From Chlorobiota bacterium (GTDB lineage Bacteria > Bacteroidota > Bacteroidia > Bacteroidales > F082), in assembly GCA_030596395.1 (NCBI GenBank), contig JAUVKF010000028.1, forward strand, positions 1-38,377: a stretch of 38,377 nucleotides of DNA, given 5' to 3'. Position numbers and translations under genes: made by a program. How positions within the stretch are numbered: the first letter of the stretch is position 1; every line of letters begins with the position of its first letter. Shown here piece by piece: positions 24,371-32,162 of the stretch. The notes under the pieces are model-generated. The model searched no databases. It saw only the letters and a list, made by a program, of their open reading frames with translations, and was not told where the DNA came from.

Positions 24371-25579
24371 TTAAAATGCAATCTGGAATCGTACCATTGC
24401 GATATTTGCATTTCCGGTTTCGAATACATCGGAATAAATATAGTTGAACATAAACCGTGTTGCAGGATTAAGATACCAGTTCAAACCGACAGTAAAATCG
24501 GTCATAGCACCGCCATTTAAATCCTGGTCATTTAAGTCAATATTTGAGAACCGCAAAGCAAGTTCCCATGCGCCGGCACCACCTTTACCCAGGTTTTTTT
24601 TAGGTGTTATCCTATCGTAGGAAGCTTTTGAGGAACTGTAGTTTCTGTGCTCTCCGGTAATAAACCAGCTAAAGCTTCCATAATAAGCGTAATAATTGTA
24701 AAGATCAAATTGTGCTGATGACGACGATGTAGGCTTCACCCGGGCTAACATAATTTCACCCTGAACAGCGAACCTGCCGGAAACGAAAGAAAGTTCTCCA
24801 CCAAAAACATCCGCCCGGTTGACAGCATCTATTTTAAGGTTGACATATTTGGGAGCGAGGTGCGCTTCGGGTCTTTCAGCTAATATGAATTCTTCATTAT
24901 TCTGGAATTGGTTTTCATATGCAATTCCCAGATGTAAAATTGTATAACGTCCCTCAGGACTATATACCGGAAGTCCTGTTACCCTGGCAGTCATCCGATA
25001 TTGATTTCCAAGATATTTTCCAACACTTCCTGAAGGGAAGAAATATCCGGCAAACCACGCAAAACGCTTGTTGAAATGTTTATTGTGTATCATTAATCCA
25101 AGATCGCGCTCAGGAGTAAAGGCGTTCGTCAAACCTCTTTCCATGAACAAAACATACTTGGAGCTTGTCTGCATCTCAAGCCCAAAAGGTTGCTTAAAGT
25201 GGCCGACTCTGAAATTACCAATCCAGGGAATTTTTGTCACTTCGATATAGGTGTCTTTTACACCGGCATCTCCATTGGAGAAATCAAATTGTAATTTGAA
25301 TTTGATGTTTCCGTAAAGTGTTCCTGAAGTATACCAGCGTAATCGCCTGAACTCGGCTCCATTCTGTGCTTCAAATTCATCTGATAATAAAGCATTCTGG
25401 TTTATCCCAAAAAGATCAAACTGGATTCTTCCACCAAATTTAAATTTGAATTTCCCATCGGAGCTTTTTATTTCAGCTCCCTGGTTCCATCTAACCTCCC
25501 ATTTGGGTTTGTCAGTGTTTTGGCAATGAAGCAATGAGGTTATTGAAAACAGGAAAATAGCCAACGAATAAAAAAATTT
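24371..25579 (-). CDS. Phosphate-selective porin O/P family protein
   Basis: A 402-residue outer membrane porin. A signal peptide (FFYSLAIFLFSITSLLHCQ) is followed by FKFGGRIQFDLFG, FRRLRWYTSGTLYGNIKFKLQFDFSNGDAGVKDTYIEV and FRVGHFKQPFGLEMQTSS, all typical of the OprO/OprP family. The C-terminus ends IAMVRFQIAF, an aromatic-terminated strand recognised by the Bam system. The family name derives from phosphate and polyphosphate porins of Pseudomonas; substrate in Bacteroidota homologues is often untested. The frame opens at 25618, but the ATG at 25579 gives a clean signal peptide. Its upstream neighbour nnrD is divergent. Confidence 0.85.
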   Translation of the reverse strand, partial: KFFYSLAIFLFSITSLLHCQNTDKPKWEVRWNQGAEIKSSDGKFKFKFGGRIQFDLFGINQNALLSDEFEAQNGAEFRRLRWYTSGTLYGNIKFKLQFDFSNGDAGVKDTYIEVTKIPWIGNFRVGHFKQPFGLEMQTSSKYVLFMERGLTNAFTPERDLGLMIHNKHFNKRFAWFAGYFFPSGSVGKYLGNQYRMTARVTGLPVYSPEGRYTILHLGIAYENQFQNNEEFILAERPEAHLAPKYVNLKIDAVNRADVFGGELSFVSGRFAVQGEIMLARVKPTSSSSAQFDLYNYYAYYGSFSWFITGEHRNYSSSKASYDRITPKKNLGKGGAGAWELALRFSNIDLNDQDLNGGAMTDFTVGLNWYLNPATRFMFNYIYSDVFETGNANIAMVRFQIAF

Positions 25580-25700
25580 CATTTGTCTAATCAAGATTTG
25601 CGAATTTATGATTTCCATAGATTTATTTACATTTTGTTTATAAATCTTGTACTTCTTCCCAACAACTTTTCATCCCGATAATTCAAAGACATTGTTTTCC

Positions 25701-25708
25701 TACCTTTG
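25701..25708 (+). promoter_or_regulatory. Candidate -7 box for nnrD
   Basis: TACCTTTG, a full match to TAnnTTTG, 17 bases before the ATG at 25726. Confidence 0.5.
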
Positions 25709-25725
25709 TAAAAAAGTGTAAGCCG

Positions 25726-27228
25726 ATGAAAATCTTTTCTACTGAACAAATCAGGGAAGCTGATAGCTATACCATTACAAACGAACCCATTGCATCCACA
25801 GATTTGATGGAAAGAGCTGCCACACAGTTGTATCGATGGGTAAAAAAGAAGGTAGATAAGACACATAATATCAGAATATTTGTTGGTCTGGGAAATAATG
25901 GTGGTGATGGCCTTGTTCTGGCGAGGTTGCTTTTAAGAAAATCGTACGATGTAAATGTTTATGTGATCAGGTATTCTGAAAAAACATCTTCTGACTTCGA
26001 CATTAATTATAAGCGTTTAACGGATTTGAAGGAATCAGTCATTATTAATCTGACAGCAAAGAAAGATTTACCTGAAATACATGAAGATGACATTGTAATT
26101 GATGCCATTTTCGGATCAGGCCTGGCAAGGCCAGTTTCAGGGTTTATTGCAGATGTTATCAACCATCTTAATCAATCAGAAGCTGTAAAAATTGCTATTG
26201 ATGTTCCTTCGGGCATGTTTGCCGACAGTTATTCAAACCCTAAAGAAGGGGCAATTGTACGTGCTGATTATACCCTGAGTATTCAGCTTCCTAAGCTCGC
26301 TTTTCTGATGCCTGAAAATGATCAGTTTGTTGGGCATTGGGAAATACTTGACATTGGGCTCTCATCAGAATTTATTAATAAAACATCTACTGATCATTTC
26401 CTGATGCAAAAGCGTGACATTAAACCCATGTTGAAAGCGAGAGGGAAATTTGATCATAAAGGTACTTATGGGCATGCCCTGCTGATTGCGGGAGGTTACG
26501 GAAAAATGGGTGCAGCTATCCTTGCATCAAAAGCATGTTTGCGATCAGGGGTCGGTTTGTTGCACACGCATGTACCAAAAGCAGCAATTCAAATCATGCA
26601 AACTGCAACGCCTGAAACAATGCTGAGTATTGACAGGTATGACAATTATTTTTCTGAAATACCTGACCTCTCTCCTTTCGATGCTGTTGGAATCGGACCA
26701 GGATTAAGCATGGAACATCAATCGCAAATGGCATTAAAAGTCCTAATACAGGAATACCAGCACCCTATTGTTTTTGATGCCGATGCCCTGAATATTCTGT
26801 CAGAAAATAAAACATGGCTTGCTTTTTTACCGAAAGGCAGTATTCTTACCCCTCATCCGAAAGAATTTGAAAGGCTGACTGGGAAATGGAGCAACGATTT
26901 TGAGAAGTTGAAATTATTGAAGGACTTTAGTTTCAAACATGGGGTTTATGTTGTATTAAAAGGTGCCCATACTGTGGTCTGTTTCCCGGATGGAAAGTTC
27001 TACTTCAACTCCACAGGAAACCCTGGCATGGCAACTGCCGGTAGCGGCGATGTTTTAACCGGATTAATTACAGGACTTCTCGCACAAGGTTATTCACCAG
27101 GAATTGCTTCAGTGCTTGGCGTTTTTATTCATGGATTAGCTGGGGATATGGCTGCAAAAAAACTGGGTTATGAGGCAATGTTGGCTGGTGATATTATTGA
27201 ACAGATTGGGAAGGCTTTTAAAAAGTAA
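25726..27228 (+). CDS. nnrD: Bifunctional NAD(P)H-hydrate epimerase/dehydratase
   Basis: This 500-residue cytoplasmic enzyme repairs hydrated NAD(P)H. The N-terminal YjeF_N domain (about 1-215) is an epimerase, with FVGLGNNGGDGLVLARLL as the nucleotide-binding loop, IDAIFGSGLARPV, and IDVPSGMFADS. The C-terminal carbohydrate-kinase-like domain (about 230-500) is the ADP- or ATP-dependent dehydratase. It shows GTYGHALLIAGGYGKMGAAILASKA, LTPHPKEFERLTG and STGNPGMATAGSGDVLTGLI. Bifunctional fusions are normal in bacteria (E. coli YjeF/NnrD). The fused protein is sometimes labelled nnrE/nnrD. It is convergent with the groES-like gene. Confidence 0.94.
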   Translation: MKIFSTEQIREADSYTITNEPIASTDLMERAATQLYRWVKKKVDKTHNIRIFVGLGNNGGDGLVLARLLLRKSYDVNVYVIRYSEKTSSDFDINYKRLTDLKESVIINLTAKKDLPEIHEDDIVIDAIFGSGLARPVSGFIADVINHLNQSEAVKIAIDVPSGMFADSYSNPKEGAIVRADYTLSIQLPKLAFLMPENDQFVGHWEILDIGLSSEFINKTSTDHFLMQKRDIKPMLKARGKFDHKGTYGHALLIAGGYGKMGAAILASKACLRSGVGLLHTHVPKAAIQIMQTATPETMLSIDRYDNYFSEIPDLSPFDAVGIGPGLSMEHQSQMALKVLIQEYQHPIVFDADALNILSENKTWLAFLPKGSILTPHPKEFERLTGKWSNDFEKLKLLKDFSFKHGVYVVLKGAHTVVCFPDGKFYFNSTGNPGMATAGSGDVLTGLITGLLAQGYSPGIASVLGVFIHGLAGDMAAKKLGYEAMLAGDIIEQIGKAFKK

Positions 27229-27256
27229 GATAAATAATCTAATCCAGCAACCATCA

Positions 27257-27320
27257 CCCCGACCTAAAGGACGGGGAAACTGACCCTGAAACTTCAGTTA
27301 CCCCGTCCTTCAGGTCGGGG
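27257..27320. repeat. Long inverted repeat downstream of nnrD
   Basis: Two 27-base arms (27257-27283 and 27294-27320) are complementary except at two positions, separated by a ten-base loop. The core words are CCCCGACCT and AGGTCGGGG. It is placed where an nnrD terminator would be, but no T-run follows on the plus strand. Confidence 0.75.
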
Positions 27321-27340
27321 GTTATAGAACGGATTCAGTT

Positions 27341-27362
27341 ACACCAACCTTCAGGTTGGTGT
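27341..27362. repeat. Second short hairpin between nnrD and the groES-like gene
   Basis: Arms ACACCAACCT and AGGTTGGTGT flank a two-base centre. On the plus strand an A-run follows, and on the minus strand a T-run precedes it. It may be a dispersed repeat of the same general class as the 27257 hairpin. Confidence 0.65.
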
Positions 27363-27386
27363 AAAAAAAAGGCTGCTAAAGCAGCC
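27363..27386 (-). terminator. Rho-independent terminator of the groES-like operon
   Basis: On the minus strand a perfect GGCTGC / GCAGCC hairpin with a four-base loop (27371-27386) is followed by eight T residues (27370-27363). It begins six bases after the groES-like stop codon, making it the clearest intrinsic terminator in the window. Confidence 0.85.
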
Positions 27387-27391
27387 TGTAC

Positions 27392-27679
27392 TTATATCGC
27401 TTCTGTTTCAACAATCTTTGCCAGAAGGTCTGCATAAGGAACCATCAGGTATTGTTTTGATTCAAAATCAAATTCGGTTCCTGAGAATTTCTTGTAAAAC
27501 ACTGTATCACCAACTGAAATACCCGGGTTTTCGATATTGCCGATGGCAACAACTTTTGCATACTGTGGTTTTTCCTTTGCAGTATCCGGAATAATAATTC
27601 CTGAAGCTGTTGTTTGCTGTCCTTCCTCTTCGGTAATATCCAGCAAAACATTTTCGTTTAAAGGTTGTAATTCTTTCAT
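27392..27679 (-). CDS. Orphan GroES-like co-chaperonin
   Basis: This 95-residue protein is a Cpn10/GroES fold: LQPLNENVLLDITEEEGQQTTASGIIIPDTAKEKPQYAKVVAIG, then VGDTVFYKKFSGTEFDFESKQYLMVPYADLLAKIVE. The mobile loop (GQQTTASGIIIP) keeps the GIIIP motif that contacts GroEL. No groEL is adjacent; the upstream partner on this strand is a glutaredoxin fusion, 26 bases away. It is probably a second GroES paralogue, or the main copy separated from groEL. The VFYKKFSGTEF segment replaces the usual VLYGKYSGTEI. A strong terminator follows. Confidence 0.82.
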   Translation of the reverse strand: MKELQPLNENVLLDITEEEGQQTTASGIIIPDTAKEKPQYAKVVAIGNIENPGISVGDTVFYKKFSGTEFDFESKQYLMVPYADLLAKIVETEAI

Positions 27680-27705
27680 TTTATTCGACTTTTTATTTAT
27701 TTCAA

Positions 27706-28290
27706 TTAATTTATTCCAAGCAATGAATTGATTTTCACTTTGTCAAAACCTATGATCATCTGCCCGTTGATATCAGTTTGAGGAACGCCTTGCTGGCCAC
27801 TCTTCTTTACCATTGCTTCGGCAGCAGATTGATCTTTCGACACATCTATATCTCTGTATCGAACACCATTTTGATCGAGATGCCTTTTTAAAGTTGTACA
27901 CCATGAACAAGTTGTTGTTGAATATACTGTCACCCGTTTTTGAGGTTTTGCGTCATCACCAGCCCTGGCAGTAAAAAGTGCACTTTCAAACAACGATTTA
28001 TAAAAACCATCATCATTGCAACCTTTTACTGTTTTTGAAAATTTCTTTCCTTCAAATACCAGCAATGAAGGCGCAGATGTTATATTATACCTGGCGTGTA
28101 TGTCACGTACTACAGAAACATCTGCTGCTAAAACATTCACGTCTTTCACCTCATTAAGTGCCTGATCAATACTTTGATAGCTACAATCTGATGCTTCAGA
28201 TCCTTTTTTGTAAAGTAGCACATAGTTTTTCTTTCCTTCGAGCAAACCCGACTGCAATTCATTAAAGGAGTTTATTTCGTTCAGTCCCAT
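27706..28290 (-). CDS. Thioredoxin-like/glutaredoxin two-domain protein
   Basis: A 194-residue protein. Residues 1 to about 105 resemble a thioredoxin fold (NYVLLYKKGSEASDCSYQS, VLAADVSVVRDIHARYNITSAPSLLVFEG) with the cis-proline segment but without a CxxC pair. Residues about 115-194 are a glutaredoxin: VTVYSTTTCSWCTTLKRHLDQNGVRYRDIDVSKD, GVPQTDINGQMIIGFD. The CSWC active site is intact. A monothiol-like bacilliredoxin role for the N-terminal half is possible because of its lone Cys. It is probably co-transcribed with the groES-like gene downstream and follows a TAGATTTG box at 28317. The substrate is unknown. Confidence 0.8.
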   Translation of the reverse strand: MGLNEINSFNELQSGLLEGKKNYVLLYKKGSEASDCSYQSIDQALNEVKDVNVLAADVSVVRDIHARYNITSAPSLLVFEGKKFSKTVKGCNDDGFYKSLFESALFTARAGDDAKPQKRVTVYSTTTCSWCTTLKRHLDQNGVRYRDIDVSKDQSAAEAMVKKSGQQGVPQTDINGQMIIGFDKVKINSLLGIN

Positions 28291-28316
28291 TTTAATCTGA
28301 TTTGAATCGTCTTAAT

Positions 28317-28324
28317 CAAATCTA
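28317..28324 (-). promoter_or_regulatory. Candidate -7 box for the glutaredoxin/groES-like operon
   Basis: TAGATTTG on the minus strand, 26 bases before the ATG at 28290. It would separate this pair from the methyltransferase gene upstream. Confidence 0.45.
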
Positions 28325-28395
28325 ATGCCATCACAATTTAGTGTCAGATATCAGGATTATTAGAATTGTCAGCATGACAAAATTTCACAATTCAG

Positions 28396-28839
28396 TTAAT
28401 AAATAAACGGAATAAGCCGTTTCGTCCGGGAAGTATAATCTGCATACTCCTTAAATCTCACCTTTAGTGACTTTTCTTCATATTTGACTTTCAAAAGCAA
28501 AACGAAAAGGAGAACCAACAAAGATGCTAATCTCCAATAATTGAAATGATCAATGATAAGCGGTAAAACAGCAATCAACTGGGCAGAACACATGGGATGC
28601 CTGATAAAGCCATATGGACCTGAAGTGATCAAAATGCCGTTCTTTTTCAACCGGGGAGAAATATCAAAGTTACCTATCCTCAGTGTAGCAATGGCTAACA
28701 ATCCAAGAAATATCCCTGTGCTTTCGACTAAAATTCCTGCGTATCCACTTGCAATCAAAGGCCCTGAAACAGCAATGAATAGTAAACATGACAGCTGGAT
28801 TGTAACCAGAATATAAGGGTAGATTTTTTCGTAGAACAT
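28396..28839 (-). CDS. Membrane methyltransferase of the isoprenylcysteine carboxyl/phospholipid methyltransferase type
   Basis: A 147-residue protein with about four membrane segments. Residues from about 72 carry the family core ITSGPYGFIRHPMCSAQLI, with the RHP motif that binds S-adenosylmethionine with the nearby Gly-Pro-Tyr. YEEKSLKVRFKEYADYTSRTKRLIP near the C-terminus carries the EE and Y-R motifs. The family methylates varied substrates (isoprenylated cysteine, phospholipids, small molecules), so specificity cannot be inferred. The start ATG at 28839 lies eight bases from a large inverted repeat. About 100 bases separate it from the glutaredoxin gene downstream. Confidence 0.8.
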   Translation of the reverse strand: MFYEKIYPYILVTIQLSCLLFIAVSGPLIASGYAGILVESTGIFLGLLAIATLRIGNFDISPRLKKNGILITSGPYGFIRHPMCSAQLIAVLPLIIDHFNYWRLASLLVLLFVLLLKVKYEEKSLKVRFKEYADYTSRTKRLIPFIY

Positions 28840-28846
28840 AAAATAA

Positions 28847-28905
28847 GCCGGCTTCGGTTAAAATTAATGTGCAAGTAGAAAGAAAGTCTCTATCCCGAAG
28901 CCGGC
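28847..28905. repeat. Eleven-base inverted repeat before the membrane methyltransferase
   Basis: GCCGGCTTCGG (28847-28857) and CCGAAGCCGGC (28895-28905) are perfect complements separated by 37 bases. Their GC content contrasts with the AT-rich surroundings. The structure lies immediately upstream of the methyltransferase start and could be a leader hairpin or a dispersed repeat. Confidence 0.65.
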
Positions 28906-29049
28906 CTGCAAAAATAATCATTGTTGCTAAACCGAAAAAAAACCAAATAACATAATACGTATTGTTATCAGCTAATAAACAATATTTTAACACCTTATTC
29001 ATAATTTATCTATTTTTCATCAGGACTATAAATAATCAAAAACACATTT

Positions 29050-29057
29050 TACCTTTG
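29050..29057 (+). promoter_or_regulatory. Candidate -7 box for the citrate lyase genes
   Basis: TACCTTTG, a full match to TAnnTTTG, 29 bases before the ATG at 29087. No clear -33 element was seen. Confidence 0.5.
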
Positions 29058-29086
29058 TGGCTTTAATAAAATTATAACTCACCAAT

Positions 29087-30301
29087 ATGGATAAGATTGG
29101 AACTGCAGGAAACCGTGGCAAGGATGTTCGCTCCGATTGCTATGTTGAATTTATACCTGACAATTCAGGTGGCAGAAAAATTGACATAAAAAGCAAAGTT
29201 GATGCCTTATTTGGCAAATCGATCAGAAATCTCACTGAACAAATTCTGGATTTATTCGAGATAGATCATGCTTCGTTACTTATTGAAGATGCTGGAGCAC
29301 TTGATTTCGTATTAGCTGCAAGGATTGAAGCTGCAATAAAAAAGATAGTTCAATCGGATAAAGAGTTTCTGTTGCCAATGCTTGAGCAGAACAAATTTAT
29401 AAAGGCAAAGGATGCGTTCAGGTTCTCAAGGCTTTATCTTCCAGGTAACAGCCCGAAATTGATGCTGAATGCCGGCATCCACAAACCGAACGGGATTATT
29501 TTAGACCTGGAAGATTCTGTAGCTCCCGCCAAAAAGTTTGAGGCCAGGTTTCTCATCAGAAATGCACTGCGTAGTCTTGATTTTTACGGCGCCGAACGCA
29601 TGGTTCGTATCAACCAGATTCCAAAGGGCCTGGATGAATTTCGTTTTCTTGTTCCGCAACATGTTGATCTGATACTGATTCCAAAATGTGAAAGTGCTGA
29701 AGATATTCACCAGGTAAATGAGGTAATCAATATCTTAAGAAAAGAGCATCAGGTTGACAAACAAATCTGGCTTATGCCCATTATTGAAAGCGCAAAAGGT
29801 GTGATAAAGTCGTATGAAATAGCTACCGCTGCCGACAATGTTGTATCACTGGCAATTGGGCTTGAAGACTATACCGCTGACCTTGGAACCAGGAGAACAA
29901 ATGAAGGAACAGAATCATTTTTTGCCCGCAGCATGGTTGTCAACGCTGCAAGGGCAGCAGGTATTCAGCCCATCGATTCGGTGTTCTCTGATGTATCGGA
30001 TATGGAAGCATTGGCAACAAATGTAAAAACCAGTAAGTTGTTGGGATTTGATGGCATGGGATGTATTCATCCACGACAGATCAAAGTAATACATGACAAT
30101 TTTGCACCCGAAGATGCCGAAATAGAAAAAGCAAAGAAAATTGTGCTTGCATTTCAGGAGGCGGAGGCAAAAGGCCTGGGCGTGGTCTCACTGGGCTCTA
30201 AAATGATTGACCCACCGGTTGTAAAGCGAGCGCAGAAGACCATTACAATGGCGATCAATACTGGTAAACTTGATGAAAATTGGATGAGTGGAGAGGGTTA
30301 A
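29087..30301 (+). CDS. citE: Citrate lyase CitD-CitE fusion (acyl carrier protein plus beta subunit)
   Basis: A 404-residue protein. Residues 1 to about 95 match citrate lyase acyl carrier protein (CitD): AGNRGKDVRSDCYVEF, KVDALFGKSIRN, and EDAGALDFVLAARIEAAIKK. The Ser-Asp pair at residues 16-17 corresponds to the prosthetic-group serine of CitD. Residues about 110-404 are CitE (HpcH/HpaI fold): RLYLPGNSPKLM, NGIILDLEDSVAPAKK, LIPKCESAEDI, LAIGLEDYTADLGTRRT, FDGMGCIHPRQI. CitE splits citryl-ACP into oxaloacetate and acetyl-ACP. In classical operons CitD and CitE are separate. citF follows after 106 bases; citC, citG and citX were not seen in the window. Confidence 0.88.
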   Translation: MDKIGTAGNRGKDVRSDCYVEFIPDNSGGRKIDIKSKVDALFGKSIRNLTEQILDLFEIDHASLLIEDAGALDFVLAARIEAAIKKIVQSDKEFLLPMLEQNKFIKAKDAFRFSRLYLPGNSPKLMLNAGIHKPNGIILDLEDSVAPAKKFEARFLIRNALRSLDFYGAERMVRINQIPKGLDEFRFLVPQHVDLILIPKCESAEDIHQVNEVINILRKEHQVDKQIWLMPIIESAKGVIKSYEIATAADNVVSLAIGLEDYTADLGTRRTNEGTESFFARSMVVNAARAAGIQPIDSVFSDVSDMEALATNVKTSKLLGFDGMGCIHPRQIKVIHDNFAPEDAEIEKAKKIVLAFQEAEAKGLGVVSLGSKMIDPPVVKRAQKTITMAINTGKLDENWMSGEG

Positions 30302-30325
30302 TAGTTAATGGGAAATTGGATAAAA

Positions 30326-30420
30326 GAGCCAAGAGACAAGAACCAAGAGCCAAGACAAGTACTTCAAACACTAGTAAATAACAACGAATGACTATAAATG
30401 ACTATGAATGACCATCAATG
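30326..30420. repeat. Low-complexity and tandem repeats in the citF leader
   Basis: CCAAGA-type words recur at 30326-30359. From 30387 an AATGACTATR unit repeats with an exact 10-base period (30387, 30397, 30407, 30417). The citF ATG at 30408 lies in the third unit. Each unit carries an ATG, in a different frame from its neighbours. Confidence 0.75.
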
Positions 30421-32027
30421 ATAAATGGCCAGCACCCAGTAATAAAAAAGAAAAACAAGATAGAATGAAGAAATACGATAAAATTGTAAAAAATGCAGCC
30501 GGCAGAGAGGTTCCGACAATCATCAACAGTGAGGAGCATATTCCATTTATGGGGGTAGGAAAATTCAAACCAACAGGCAGAAGGTACGGCCCGAAATTAA
30601 GCAGTTGCGCTGATTATCCTGATGACGGCAACAAAGTGGTAAAGGATCTTCGTGATGCGTTAATCAAAGCAGGTTTAAAGGATGGTATGACCATTTCAAC
30701 CCATCATCATTTCCGCAACGGCGACCTTATCGCTAAACAAATATTTGATATTGCTCATGAGCTGGGTGTTAAAGACCTGCGCTGGTATCCTTCTGCTTCA
30801 TTTCCCTGCCAGGAAGGATTGATCGAATACCTGGAAGATGGAACGATAAACCGGATTGAAGGCAGCATGAATGGCCCGTTGGGAAGGTTTACGTCAGAAG
30901 GTAAAATGAAAGGGATGGCTATTTTGCGTTCACACGGCGGACGTTACCAGGCTATTCAGGATGGCGAAGTGCAGATAGATATTGCCATTATTGCAGCTCC
31001 TACCTCCGACCCTTTCGGCAATGCAAACGGTGTTGAAGGAGATACCGCTTGCGGCTTACTTGGTTTTGCCCTGGCGGACTCTCAGTATGCTGATAAAGTG
31101 ATTGTTGTCACCGATAACCTTGTACCATTTCCGTGTATTCCGTGGCAGATTCATGGAAATTATGTTGATTTTGTTGTAAAAGTTGATAAAGTTGGTTTAC
31201 CCGAAAGAATCATTTCCGGAACCACGCAAATTACCAAAAGCCCCGACCGATTGCTAATTGCCGAAATGACAGCACAATTTTGCGAAAAAGCAGGTATTGT
31301 TAAAGATGGCTTTTCATACCAGGCAGGTGCCGGTGGAACGGCTTTATCTATCGGGATTTACTTTAGCGAAATGCTTCGAAAAAACAAATGGAAGGCGAGA
31401 TTCATCAGGGCGGGGAGCAACAAATACCCGGTACAGATGCTCGAAGAAGGACTGGTGGATTACATTCTTGATGGTCAGACTTTTGACCTTGAAGGCGTTC
31501 GCTCGATGCGTGAAAATCCAAACCATGTTAACACCTCCCCTTTTACCTCATACAATTACCACGGCAAAGGTAATTTTGCATCCCAGGTTGATGTTGTTAT
31601 CCTTGGAGCAACAGAGGTGGATGTTAATTTCAACGCTAATGTGGTTACCCATTCTGATGGATATATGTTACACGGTATCGGAGGCTGGCAAAATTGTTTG
31701 TTCTCAAAATGCACCATTTTACCAATACCGCTATTCCGTGACAGAATACCGGTTATACGTGATGAAGTTACAACCTTATGTGGCCCCGGAGAATTGATCG
31801 ATGTCATCGTTTCAGAACGGGGAATAGCCATTAATCCGCTCAGACAAGATTTAATTGATAAGACAAAAAACTCTGGCTTACCGATCAAAACCATCGAAGA
31901 TCTCAAAGATGAAGCTGAAGCCATTTGTGGCAAACCGGAAAAAATCGTACTCAGTGACGAATTTGTTGCTGCCATAAAATGGGTGGATGGAACTGTGATT
32001 GATGCGGTGAGGAAGGTAAATTCCTAG
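30408..32027 (+). CDS. citF: Citrate lyase alpha subunit (citrate:acetyl-ACP transferase)
   Basis: A 539-residue protein. CitF transfers citrate onto the acyl carrier domain, releasing acetate. Family motifs include GMTISTHHHFRNGD, RSHGGRYQAIQDGEVQIDIAIIAAPTSDPFGNANG, FSYQAGAGGTALSIGIYF and SDGYMLHGIGGWQNC. Length is slightly above the usual 500-520. MTINDKWPAPSN at 30408 could be a later addition, since MKKYDKIVKNAAGREVP at 30465 looks like the true family start; I keep the longer frame. It works with the CitD-CitE fusion just upstream, forming a lyase that feeds citrate into oxaloacetate and acetate, normally under anaerobic conditions or in a reductive-cycle role. Confidence 0.92.
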   Translation: MTINDKWPAPSNKKEKQDRMKKYDKIVKNAAGREVPTIINSEEHIPFMGVGKFKPTGRRYGPKLSSCADYPDDGNKVVKDLRDALIKAGLKDGMTISTHHHFRNGDLIAKQIFDIAHELGVKDLRWYPSASFPCQEGLIEYLEDGTINRIEGSMNGPLGRFTSEGKMKGMAILRSHGGRYQAIQDGEVQIDIAIIAAPTSDPFGNANGVEGDTACGLLGFALADSQYADKVIVVTDNLVPFPCIPWQIHGNYVDFVVKVDKVGLPERIISGTTQITKSPDRLLIAEMTAQFCEKAGIVKDGFSYQAGAGGTALSIGIYFSEMLRKNKWKARFIRAGSNKYPVQMLEEGLVDYILDGQTFDLEGVRSMRENPNHVNTSPFTSYNYHGKGNFASQVDVVILGATEVDVNFNANVVTHSDGYMLHGIGGWQNCLFSKCTILPIPLFRDRIPVIRDEVTTLCGPGELIDVIVSERGIAINPLRQDLIDKTKNSGLPIKTIEDLKDEAEAICGKPEKIVLSDEFVAAIKWVDGTVIDAVRKVNS

Positions 32028-32078
32028 ACCTGCAAGGTCGAAAGCAAGGGCAAGCGCATAGGCCAGCACCTGGCAGGT
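32027..32078. repeat. CTGGCAGGTC-family palindromes after citF
   Basis: GACCTGCAAGGTC (32027-32039) begins on the last base of the citF stop codon, and ACCTGGCAGGT is at 32068-32078. The family also occurs at 20599-20611 and 20915-20927, so these are dispersed intergenic repeats. One copy may help 3' end formation. Confidence 0.65.
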
Positions 32079-32162
32079 CGAAAAACAAGATTAAAAATCT
32101 TGACTCTATTGCATCCAGAGGCTAATCTTCTTCATAGTAGGCTTTGTTGATATAGTGACCTT

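Noticed and set aside
25627..25866. 79-codon minus-strand ORF across the nnrD promoter
   Set aside because: It is antisense to the start of nnrD and covers its promoter; no family features.
28670..29002. 110-codon minus-strand ORF overlapping the methyltransferase start
   Set aside because: Half of it is a shifted reading of the methyltransferase gene and it runs over the inverted repeat. The hydrophobic first part is suggestive but not enough.
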